Source: Candidatus Kuenenbacteria bacterium GW2011_GWA2_42_15 (lineage in GTDB: Bacteria; Patescibacteriota; Patescibacteriia; UBA2196; GWA2-42-15). Taken from it: DNA of 10,017 nt. Position 1 is the stretch's first letter. Every line of letters starts with the position of its first letter. Below the pieces are notes generated by a model, which made no database searches, had not been told where the DNA came from, and saw nothing but the letters and a program-made list of their open reading frames with translations. Made by a program: the position numbers and the translations under genes. This document shows positions 1-5,956 of the stretch, piece by piece. The DNA is taken from assembly GCA_000998185.1 (NCBI GenBank), contig LCCW01000018.1, positions 1 to 10,017 of the forward strand, given 5' to 3'.

Positions 1-551
1 GCCACTGATACACCCCCCTGCTTTCCCCCCTTACTAAGGGGGGAACTAAAAGAGGGGTATTTTTCGCGGTGATAGAATATGGCTCTGGGAGTGAACAAAG
101 ACGACCAGCACTTTTTCACATGACTGATTAAATCTTTCTCATCTGTATTTAAATATGTTTCCAATTCTCCAGCCCAAGAGGCAGTTTTTGAATCTTCAGC
201 CGTGGCCGAGCTCCTGACTGCCACCAACGGCGCTTTTAATTTTTTAAATTCGGTCGTGATTTCTTTTCGCAGATCAGCCGGAAATTTGGTTTGAGCGATC
301 ATGCCGCGAATTACATTGGAATAACGATCAACTGAATTGGCGTCTTTATAGTTGACTTCATCCAGTTGAGCTTGAATATCCTGGAGGAGATCAGTTTCTT
401 CCAAAAACCTGTCAAAAGCGCGGGATAAAACCACAAATCCGGGCGGTACGGGAATACCGGTGCTAGTCATCTCGCCCAAACTGGCTCCTTTGCCGCCGGC
501 AATGGCCACATCTTTTTTACTAATTTCTTTGAAGTTTTTTGTATATTTCAT
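1..551 (-). CDS. ppsA: Phosphoenolpyruvate synthase (pyruvate, water dikinase), N-terminal part, cut by window edge
   Basis: Partial gene; 183 full codons are visible from ATG 549-551 and the rest lies left of the window. PEP synthase interconverts pyruvate + ATP and PEP + AMP + phosphate in the cytoplasm. The visible part is the N-terminal ATP-grasp (PPDK_N) domain: GGKGASLGEM at residues 19-28, PVPPGFVV at 34-41, and the nucleotide-binding VAVRSSATAEDS at 110-121 followed by ASWAGELETYLN at 124-135. The stretch SLFTPRAIFY at 151-160 is typical of the family. After it, family members usually run through a short linker into a VSVAVVVQ-like strand; here residues 165-180 (YPSFSSPLSKGGKQGG) are instead encoded by a GC-rich palindromic repeat, and VSVA then resumes in frame. 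The ATP-binding motifs are intact, so this is probably a working enzyme carrying an inserted surface loop. Pyruvate phosphate dikinase is a less likely alternative because the N-terminus matches PEP synthase better. Confidence 0.88.
   Translation of the reverse strand, partial: MKYTKNFKEISKKDVAIAGGKGASLGEMTSTGIPVPPGFVVLSRAFDRFLEETDLLQDIQAQLDEVNYKDANSVDRYSNVIRGMIAQTKFPADLRKEITTEFKKLKAPLVAVRSSATAEDSKTASWAGELETYLNTDEKDLISHVKKCWSSLFTPRAIFYHREKYPSFSSPLSKGGKQGGVSV
12..59. repeat. GC-rich palindromic repeat inserted in the ppsA reading frame
   Basis: Positions 23-45 are a perfect inverted repeat: 11-base arms (TTCCCCCCTTA and its complement) around one central base. Outer C-rich and G-rich runs (13-18 and 53-57) with flanking ATAC/GTAT give a second, imperfect layer of symmetry. 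The stretch is read without a stop as PLSKGGKQGG-type residues. A related word, TTAAGGGGGGA, occurs in the intergenic element near 7386-7396. The exact ends of the insertion cannot be fixed from one copy. Confidence 0.7.
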
Positions 552-581
552 AGAATTTAGTTTAATTTATCTCTATCTTTA

Positions 582-590
582 ATTCTATCA
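582..590 (-). promoter_or_regulatory. Extended -10 promoter for ppsA-like gene
   Basis: On the minus strand TGATAGAAT reads as TG-n-TAGAAT, an extended -10 element. No good -35 hexamer is seen 17 bases upstream. It lies about 30 bases before ATG 549-551, after the terminator of the preceding gene, so it would give this gene its own transcript. Confidence 0.45.
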
Positions 591-610
591 AATCCAGCCA
601 AAAACGCCAC

Positions 611-646
611 CAAAAACAAAACCCCGCCTTTTATTCCAAGACGGGG
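611..646 (-). terminator. Rho-independent terminator of the 107-aa gene
   Basis: On the minus strand a 9-bp stem (CCCCGTCTT with AAGGCGGGG, one G-T pair) closes an 8-base loop at 622-646 and is followed by TTTTGTTTTTG. It begins 33 bases after the stop of the 107-aa gene and separates it from the PEP synthase gene. Confidence 0.85.
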
Positions 647-679
647 ATTGGGACATTAAAGATTTCATGTAAAACAGAA

Positions 680-1003
680 CTATACCTTTACCAAATACTT
701 CTTCACATAATTTTCCAGTCGCGTCACCCTGGTCTCCAATTTCTCGTGTTCATATCGGTCAATTTTTTGATCCAGCTTTTCTTTGATTTCGACGATTTCT
801 TTTTTAATGAAAGCTATATCAATTTTTAAGGTCGTCATACCTTCCCCGAGCTGGGCAGTTTCTTTGATATTGCCATCAACCCTTTCCTTTAAATAATCCA
901 AAGACTCCCCAAAAGCATTAAATTTTCCATGGAGATCTTCAAGAATTACATTAGTGCTGCCATTAACTATTTTTTCTATGTCTTGTTTGGTAATATTTTC
1001 CAT
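680..1003 (-). CDS. Hypothetical coiled-coil protein, 107 aa
   Basis: Small soluble protein of unknown function. It starts MENITKQDIEKIV and has no signal peptide or membrane segment. From about residue 20 to the end it is rich in Glu, Lys, Ile and Leu with heptad-like spacing (for example IKKEIVEIKEKLDQKIDRY at 66-84 and LETRVTRLENYV at 89-100), which points to a long coiled coil and probable oligomerisation. The gene is a clean single-gene transcription unit: a near-consensus promoter ends just before the ATG and a strong hairpin terminator follows the stop. Similar short coiled-coil proteins are common in CPR genomes without assigned roles. I cannot assign a function. The promoter and terminator make it very likely to be a real expressed gene. 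Confidence 0.8.
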   Translation of the reverse strand: MENITKQDIEKIVNGSTNVILEDLHGKFNAFGESLDYLKERVDGNIKETAQLGEGMTTLKIDIAFIKKEIVEIKEKLDQKIDRYEHEKLETRVTRLENYVKKYLVKV

Positions 1004-1011
1004 ACTACATC

Positions 1012-1040
1012 AGTATAAAATTATAACCTCTGCCTGTCAA
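1012..1040 (-). promoter_or_regulatory. Near-consensus sigma-70 promoter of the 107-aa gene
   Basis: On the minus strand there is a perfect TTGACA (1040-1035), a 17-base spacer, and TATACT (1017-1012). The -35 box starts directly after the TGA stop (1043-1041) of the upstream thioredoxin-fold gene. Transcription would be expected to start near 1005, so the mRNA would begin only about 2 bases before ATG 1003-1001. Confidence 0.8.
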
Positions 1041-2639
1041 TCAATTGCACGCCGCGCCAGCCGCGGCAGCGCCTGACGACGAAAGAGTATTTTCACAGCC
1101 CGCCGCTTTGTTATATTGGCAGAAATTGGCCCTGACCGTTTCCGCGTCCAGTCCGTTAAACATATATTTGTTATTCACCAGCCAAGTCGGGCTGGCGCCA
1201 ATACCAAGCTCATTGCCCAGTTTGATATTTTCGCTCAAAAGCGCTTTGCCCTCACTGCCTTCAAAACAGGCCTTGATTTTTGGGAAATTGGCCGCGCAGT
1301 CAGTCCAATCGCTTTGCAAGTTTTTGTTGCGGCACCAGACATAATCCAGATAGCTCTTGGAATAATATTTTACAGCGCAAAGTTCCCTAATGTCCTCATC
1401 CACTTCGCCTTGCCCGTGCAGGGACTGGAAAGTGCCGTCAGGCAGTTCACTAGCAATATAATGTAAGCCGAAATTAATATTCTGGCCAAAATTATTCAGA
1501 ACTTCTTTTGTGGCATTCATGGCTTGCACGCCATAAGGGCACTGACTCATCACGAACAAGTCCAATTTTTTTAATGTTTCTCTCCGGCACACCAGACTGC
1601 CGGCGCAATCGGTGTCAGCGCAGTCAATCAAGTTATTTTCCGTATCATCCGCCCCGTTGTCGCAAATTTCTTTGCTCGGATCAAAGCTGGCTCCGATTGC
1701 CAGACTGTATAAATCGTCAATTTCTTGCAGGTAATTTTCTACTTGGCTAAAACCCTCGGCCTCTTTTACTTCCTTGGCAAAAAGCACGGCTGGTAAAAGC
1801 GTTAATTGATATTTTTGATAAAATTGTTTGCCATCATCGGTGCTGTAATCTTTTTGCTCAAATTTGATTTTCGGGAAGACGGTTTTCAACTGTTCTTCCA
1901 GCCCTTCAGTCTGGCACTCTTTGCAACGGCTGTCGTTGACGAGGTAGGCGGTAAATTCTTTGTCTTGGGGCAGGGTAGCGCAGATTTTTTTAGGTTGGTT
2001 GCCGGTTTTCTCGCACAGCGCTCTTTTGATGGCTGTTTCCGTTCTTTGCCCGCCGTATTTTTCCCCGGCAATATAAAATGTCGGACTGCCGGCCACATTC
2101 AGCCCCTTTGCCTTTTCCAGACTTTTAGTCAAAAGCTCGCTCCCCTCATTGCCTTCGGCGCAAGTTTTTATCTGGATGAAATCTATGCCGCCAGCCTTGG
2201 CGCATGATTCAAAACTTGATTTTAAATCCTGGTAGTTTTTATTTTGGCAGTCTAGATAGCGCCAAAATTTTTCCGGATATTTTGCTTTGACGCACAGTTG
2301 ATATTTATCGCCCTCAATCTCATTTTCTCCGTGGAGCGACTGGAAATTGCCATCAGCTTGCTTGTCCGCGATATACTCCACATTGAAATTCACATAATCT
2401 TTAAAATCAGGCACTACCCTGGAAACTGCATCCTCGGCTTGTGATCCATAAGGGCACTGGCTCATCACATAAAGATCAAAGTCAATTTTGTTTTGGTTAT
2501 TGGTCAGACTATTTTTATTTTTGGTCATGGCATAGCCGCCCAAAGCTAAAAAAACAATCACCATTGCCAAAATTATTATTCCCTTACTGCCTCCTTTTTT
2601 CGGCGCCGGCACAGCGCTGGTTTCTTTTTTTTCTTCCAT
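1041..2639 (-). CDS. Membrane-anchored triple thioredoxin-fold protein with duplicated CPYG (DsbA/GILT-like) domains
   Basis: 532 aa, probably extracytoplasmic. After a basic N-terminus, residues 20-38 form one membrane segment, leaving the rest outside. Domain 1 (about 52-215) has VMSQCPYG (58-65), QSLHG (100-104) and a cis-proline GSPTF motif (184-188). Domain 3 (about 358-515) repeats these as VMSQCPYG (363-370), QSLHG (406-410) and ASPTW (482-486). The two domains share matched cysteines: 62/367, 116/421, 131/436, 146/448, 160/458 and 209/507. The sequence around LHG resembles the GILT thiol reductase family. Between them, residues 228-312 form another thioredoxin-like domain with CKEC (239-242) and LLP (281-283). 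A Cys- and Asp-rich linker follows (326-351, CDNGADD...DCADTDC). Each outer active site has one Cys plus Gly rather than CxxC, so the role could be disulfide isomerase, thiol reductase or binding. The tail is Ala/Ser-rich. An oxidative-folding role is inferred. Confidence 0.78.
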   Translation of the reverse strand: MEEKKETSAVPAPKKGGSKGIIILAMVIVFLALGGYAMTKNKNSLTNNQNKIDFDLYVMSQCPYGSQAEDAVSRVVPDFKDYVNFNVEYIADKQADGNFQSLHGENEIEGDKYQLCVKAKYPEKFWRYLDCQNKNYQDLKSSFESCAKAGGIDFIQIKTCAEGNEGSELLTKSLEKAKGLNVAGSPTFYIAGEKYGGQRTETAIKRALCEKTGNQPKKICATLPQDKEFTAYLVNDSRCKECQTEGLEEQLKTVFPKIKFEQKDYSTDDGKQFYQKYQLTLLPAVLFAKEVKEAEGFSQVENYLQEIDDLYSLAIGASFDPSKEICDNGADDTENNLIDCADTDCAGSLVCRRETLKKLDLFVMSQCPYGVQAMNATKEVLNNFGQNINFGLHYIASELPDGTFQSLHGQGEVDEDIRELCAVKYYSKSYLDYVWCRNKNLQSDWTDCAANFPKIKACFEGSEGKALLSENIKLGNELGIGASPTWLVNNKYMFNGLDAETVRANFCQYNKAAGCENTLSSSGAAAAGAACN

Positions 2640-2678
2640 AACATAGGTTTAGTTGTTAATAATCAGGGTCTTGTTTGA

Positions 2679-2687
2679 ATTATACCA
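2679..2687 (-). promoter_or_regulatory. Extended -10 promoter for the thioredoxin-fold gene
   Basis: Minus strand TGGTATAAT is a perfect TATAAT with the TG-n extension. No clear -35 is present at 16-18 bases. It sits in the 127-base spacer after AMP phosphorylase and about 40 bases before the ATG, so this gene can be transcribed separately from the AMP-pathway block. Confidence 0.65.
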
Positions 2688-2766
2688 TTTTAGCATATTT
2701 TAGAAGATAGTCCAAAATAAAATAGCAAGTTAACAACAAATTCTTTTTGCCTACCTATCTACAATC

Positions 2767-4266
2767 CTACCTGACTATCTTCACCGCTTCGTTGCTTTTT
2801 GCCGCGATCAGTCCCAGCTTCATTCGGTTCTCGTTTTGCGCGTAAAGCGTATAAAGTTTTTGTCCCACAGCCACCTTATCGCCTATGCGGCAGTGCAGGT
2901 GGATGCCGGCCAATTTTTCTCTTGGCGCCCCCAAGTTGACGCAAATTTCCTCAATTGCTCTATTATCAACCGCCACTACTTTACCGGCGCGCTTGGCGTG
3001 GATTTCATAATTCAGGGCGCCGAGCGCCACCTCGTCAGCTTTTATTTTCGGGTTGCCGCCTTGGGCCTTGATGATTTCCTGCATTTTTTTCCAGGCCGCC
3101 AGACTTTTTAGTTGCGCACTGGCGATGTTCATCCCTTGGCCCTTAGCGCAAAAACCTTTTAACTCTAAAAGTTTCCCTGCCAAATGAACGGCTTTTTTTT
3201 CCAAATCAATTGGCCGTCGTTTGTGTTGCTGCAGCACTCGCAAGACATCGCGCGCCTCAAGCGCCGGTCCAACCCCGGCGCCTATTGGCTGCTTGGCTTC
3301 GGTCATTTCCACTTGGACTTTTATCTTAAACCTTTTACCAACTGCCACAAATTTTTTGGCGATTTCTTTGGCGGTTTTCAGGCTATGCACCTTGGTTGTC
3401 GGCCCATACGGCAAATCAATCACCAAATAATCCACGCCCATGGCCACCTTTTTAGCCAGAATAGAAATAATCATTTTATCATACGGCTCAAGGGATAGTG
3501 GCTTAGAAACTTTGATAATAATGTCGTCAGCCGGAGCGAAGCCGATGGCCCCACCCCAAGCCAAACAAGCCTTTGTTTTTTTAATTACTTCTTTTATTTT
3601 TTCCACCGGTAAATCTACCGGCGACAAAACCTCCATTGTGTCAGCCGTGCCCGACGGAGAGGTGATGGCCCTGGATGAGGTTTTTGGTATATAAAGCCCA
3701 AGCGAGGCGATAATCGGCACCACAATCATTGTAGTCCTGTTGCCGGGCACGCCGCCGATGGAATGCTTGTCCACCACCCTTTCTTTCAAATTAAGTTGTT
3801 CCCCGCACGCGGCCATTGCCTTGGTCACATAGTACAGTTCGTTCAGGCTGTACGGTTTAACGAAACTGGAAGCGACATAATAGGTTGTTTCAATTTGACC
3901 TAATTTGCCCGTGGAAATGTCAGAAATTATGGAATAAATTTCCTGATAATTTAAAGATCCGCCAAGCATTTTTTTATTGATCGCCTTAATGGATTCCGGT
4001 CTGGAATAAAACATAATTTCCACGATATCTTCATTGTCAAGCTGGTGTTTTTTCCAGATTTCCTCAAACAGCCCGACTTCTCCGTATTCCACCTTATTAT
4101 CGGAAACATCCACCGTAGCGATGATGGATTTGTCTTTGCTCCATTTTAAAACCACGCGGTCGCCCGGCCGGATGCCCTGATTTTCCGCTTCATTGTCGCG
4201 CAAAACCGCGACCGCTTCACCGCCCGACGAGAAGTCCAGTTTTTTGCATTTATAATATAAGCGCAT
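2767..4266 (-). CDS. deoA: AMP phosphorylase (archaeal-type, thymidine phosphorylase superfamily)
   Basis: Cytoplasmic enzyme that cleaves AMP (or other NMPs) with phosphate to ribose 1,5-bisphosphate and the free base, the first step of the RuBisCO-linked nucleotide pathway. I start it at ATG 4264-4266, giving 499 aa beginning MRLYYKCKKLDFSSGG, which matches the archaeal N-terminus; a TTG start nine codons upstream is possible but less likely. Residues 1-85 form the extra N-terminal domain that separates AMP phosphorylases from ordinary thymidine phosphorylases. The core has the phosphate/nucleotide-binding DKHSIGGVPGNRTT (166-179), SSRAITSPSGTADTMEVL (197-214) and GAGVGPALEARDVLRVL (329-345). 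The C-terminal domain (about 408-499) contains the ALNYEIHAKRAGKV region. About 503 aa is the family norm. It is last in the isomerase-RuBisCO-phosphorylase order, 256 bases after RuBisCO, with a repeat cluster between. Confidence 0.93.
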   Translation of the reverse strand: MRLYYKCKKLDFSSGGEAVAVLRDNEAENQGIRPGDRVVLKWSKDKSIIATVDVSDNKVEYGEVGLFEEIWKKHQLDNEDIVEIMFYSRPESIKAINKKMLGGSLNYQEIYSIISDISTGKLGQIETTYYVASSFVKPYSLNELYYVTKAMAACGEQLNLKERVVDKHSIGGVPGNRTTMIVVPIIASLGLYIPKTSSRAITSPSGTADTMEVLSPVDLPVEKIKEVIKKTKACLAWGGAIGFAPADDIIIKVSKPLSLEPYDKMIISILAKKVAMGVDYLVIDLPYGPTTKVHSLKTAKEIAKKFVAVGKRFKIKVQVEMTEAKQPIGAGVGPALEARDVLRVLQQHKRRPIDLEKKAVHLAGKLLELKGFCAKGQGMNIASAQLKSLAAWKKMQEIIKAQGGNPKIKADEVALGALNYEIHAKRAGKVVAVDNRAIEEICVNLGAPREKLAGIHLHCRIGDKVAVGQKLYTLYAQNENRMKLGLIAAKSNEAVKIVR

Positions 4267-4294
4267 AGGGGGAAAGTGAATTAAGTAAATCAAG

Positions 4295-4365
4295 CCTGCC
4301 TGCCCTGCCTACCCTGCCTACCGGCAGGCAGGCGGCAGGCAGGCGGCAGGCAGGCGGCAGGCAGG
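4295..4365. repeat. CCTGCC/GGCAGG repeat cluster with four 11-bp tandem units
   Basis: Positions 4323-4365 hold four copies of GGCAGGCAGGC in a row, the last lacking its final base. They are preceded by the complementary-sense CCTGCCTGCCCTGCCTACC-type run at 4295-4322, so the whole can fold back on itself. It is flanked by similar AT-rich words (TTAAGTAAATCAAGC on the left, TAAATTAAGCAAGC on the right). The core word is the same as in the 20-base palindrome at 5846-5865. It lies between the RuBisCO and AMP phosphorylase genes. Confidence 0.9.
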
Positions 4366-4522
4366 TAAATTAAGCAAGCTAAGTGTGAGGGGGGGGCAGT
4401 TCTTCTCTCCGCCTTAGTTGAGCTCAAGCCTCCCGGTGGGAGACTGAACGGATTAAGGGGTGGTGTTGGCCAACAAAAATCTTAATGTAATTATTCATAT
4501 ATTTGTAGGATTTTTAGTTTTT
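4366..4522. other. Remainder of RuBisCO-AMP phosphorylase spacer with G-run and small hairpin
   Basis: No gene is seen. An eight-base G run lies at 4389-4396. CTCCCGGTGGGAG at 4430-4442 is an inverted repeat with 5-bp arms and a 3-base loop. The part nearest the RuBisCO stop (4470-4522) is AT-rich and has no hairpin followed by a T-tract, so I see no terminator; read-through from RuBisCO into AMP phosphorylase is possible. Confidence 0.5.
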
Positions 4523-5782
4523 TTATTTCCAGTATTCCAGCGCTCTTTTAAGTTCATTATGGCTCTTGGCGAATTTTGCCAAGGGGATTTTTTTCATCGT
4601 CGCCTCTACTGCCTGCTTACAAGCCCGCGCCCCGGCGGCCGAGCCGTCCGGATGGCCGTGCAGTCCGCCGCCGAAATTAACGACTATATTTTCTCCGAGG
4701 ATTTTTATCAGTCGGGGTACGAATCCTGGATGAAGACCGCCTGAAGCTACTGGCAAAACCGGTTTAATCTTTGACCAGTCGCTTGTTTCCTTGTTTATTC
4801 CAAACCAGTCTTCCCTCATCTTAAGATTGATTTTCGTCACCTCTTCAGCCGCGCCTTCCATCTTGCCGACCACGGTGCCGGTGTGTAATTCATCAGTGCC
4901 GCAGAGCCTGGCCAGTTTCGCCAAAAGAAGCATACTCATGCCGTGCCGCGGATTTTTGGTGAACATTGAATGTCCGGCGCGATGGCCGTGAATAATCAAC
5001 CCCAGGTTTTGTTTGCGCAGATACAAAATATTATCCAGTCCGGTGGCCACCAAATCAATCATCACCACCTTGCCCCCGTATTTTTTGACTAATTTCGCCC
5101 TTTTCAACATCACATCAGCCGGCCCGGTCACATTAAAAACATAAACTTTTTTCTGCCCGGTTTCTTTTTCCGCCAATTTTTTCATTCCCATCACTTCCTT
5201 GACCCGGTCTTCAAATCTGTTAAAAACCATATCTGTCAAATTTTCATCGTCTTTGATCAGATCCATCCCGTTTTTCCAGATCGTATATGACAGCTCTGTC
5301 TGTTCTTTAGCCGAGAGCCCGACTTTCGGTTTGATAATGGAGCCGATAATCGGCCGGTTGTAAATATTTAGGTATTTTCTGATTCCTTCAATGCCAAACG
5401 CCGGCCCTGGGAAAGCAGTCAAATATTTTTTCGGAAACTGAATATCTGAAAGTCTTAAATTATCAATTATCTTCAGGCTGAAAACATTGCCGGCCAGGGC
5501 GGATAAAAGTTGCGCTATATTCCCCAGTTCAAACAAGGACAGGGGATAGGCGATGTGGGCGATTTTTTTCTTTTGCTCCAGTTTGAAAATTTTCGGCCCC
5601 AGCTGTTTCAATATTTTTTCTTTCATTGTCCCAATTTCTGTCCATGTACCGATAGAAGATTCGGCCGCGATATTTTCCGCCGCTTCCGCCAGTGATTTTT
5701 TACTTTCAATATAGTAAGTGGCAATCAGCTCATCTTTGAGATTTGGCTGGTAACCCAGTTTTAAGTATGGTGGTTTGTGCAT
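4523..5782 (-). CDS. rbcL: Form III (archaeal-type) ribulose-1,5-bisphosphate carboxylase
   Basis: Carboxylates ribulose 1,5-bisphosphate to two 3-phosphoglycerates; no small subunit gene is present, as expected for form III. ATG 5780-5782 gives 419 aa beginning MHKPPYLKLGYQP, which fits archaeal N-termini; an in-frame GTG at 5815 would add 11 residues. Catalytic residues by family alignment: E41 with GTW (45-47), N99, KPK (K151, K153), the carbamylated lysine K177 with D179 and E180 in IKDDE, HGHR with H267 and R268, H300, loop-6 lysine K307 in VVGKMEG, S347 in ASGG, and GGG 371-373. The segments FGIEGIRK, KDDENLT, HPDGSAAGARA and the end ELKRALEYW closely resemble Thermococcus form III. HRAGH and GKMEG are shared with form II, so the exact III or II/III subtype needs a tree. 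The gene lies between the isomerase and AMP phosphorylase, with repeat-filled spacers on both sides. Confidence 0.95.
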   Translation of the reverse strand: MHKPPYLKLGYQPNLKDELIATYYIESKKSLAEAAENIAAESSIGTWTEIGTMKEKILKQLGPKIFKLEQKKKIAHIAYPLSLFELGNIAQLLSALAGNVFSLKIIDNLRLSDIQFPKKYLTAFPGPAFGIEGIRKYLNIYNRPIIGSIIKPKVGLSAKEQTELSYTIWKNGMDLIKDDENLTDMVFNRFEDRVKEVMGMKKLAEKETGQKKVYVFNVTGPADVMLKRAKLVKKYGGKVVMIDLVATGLDNILYLRKQNLGLIIHGHRAGHSMFTKNPRHGMSMLLLAKLARLCGTDELHTGTVVGKMEGAAEEVTKINLKMREDWFGINKETSDWSKIKPVLPVASGGLHPGFVPRLIKILGENIVVNFGGGLHGHPDGSAAGARACKQAVEATMKKIPLAKFAKSHNELKRALEYWK

Positions 5783-5845
5783 AAAATTAAAATTTAAAAA
5801 TCTCCGCCAAGTCACTCATTTGTTTATTTTCGGTCGCGGCAGGCG

Positions 5846-5865
5846 CCTGCCTGCCGGCAGGCAGG
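5846..5865. repeat. Perfect 20-bp palindrome CCTGCCTGCCGGCAGGCAGG
   Basis: Two perfect 10-base arms with no loop, in the spacer upstream of RuBisCO. The arm is the same word that makes up the 4295-4365 cluster on the other side of RuBisCO. There is no T-tract on either side, so it is not a standard terminator. Confidence 0.9.
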
Positions 5866-5888
5866 GATCAGTCTAAGGCTGAAAAAAT

Positions 5889-5938
5889 CAAAATGACAGG
5901 GTAAAATGTAAAATTCTTAATTTTGATTTGTCATTTTG
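5889..5938. repeat. Inverted-repeat element with CAAAATGACA arms
   Basis: CAAAATGACA (5889-5898) and its complement TGTCATTTTG (5929-5938) are perfect 10-bp inverted repeats 30 bases apart. Inside them, AAAATTCTTAATTTT (5910-5924) is a second perfect 6-bp hairpin. Toward the isomerase stop, related words (GCATTTTGACCTTTGCCTTTTAA) continue the low-complexity pattern. It occupies much of the isomerase-RuBisCO spacer. Confidence 0.7.
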
Positions 5939-5956
5939 CATTTTGACCTTTGCCTT

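Noticed and set aside
1045..2641. Several plus-strand open frames across the thioredoxin-fold gene
   Set aside because: They are shadows: the minus-strand gene has matched duplicated motifs, a membrane anchor and a promoter, while the plus-strand translations show no motif or conserved pattern.
4267..4293. Upstream TTG start for AMP phosphorylase
   Set aside because: It adds nine residues not seen in archaeal relatives and begins beside the repeat cluster; ATG 4264-4266 matches the family N-terminus.
4295..4365. CRISPR array
   Set aside because: The units are 11 bp, directly adjacent and without spacers; no cas genes are present.
5783..5815. Upstream GTG start for RuBisCO
   Set aside because: It adds MTWRRFLNFNF, which has no match in form III N-termini; ATG 5780-5782 fits better, although no strong ribosome-binding site decides it.
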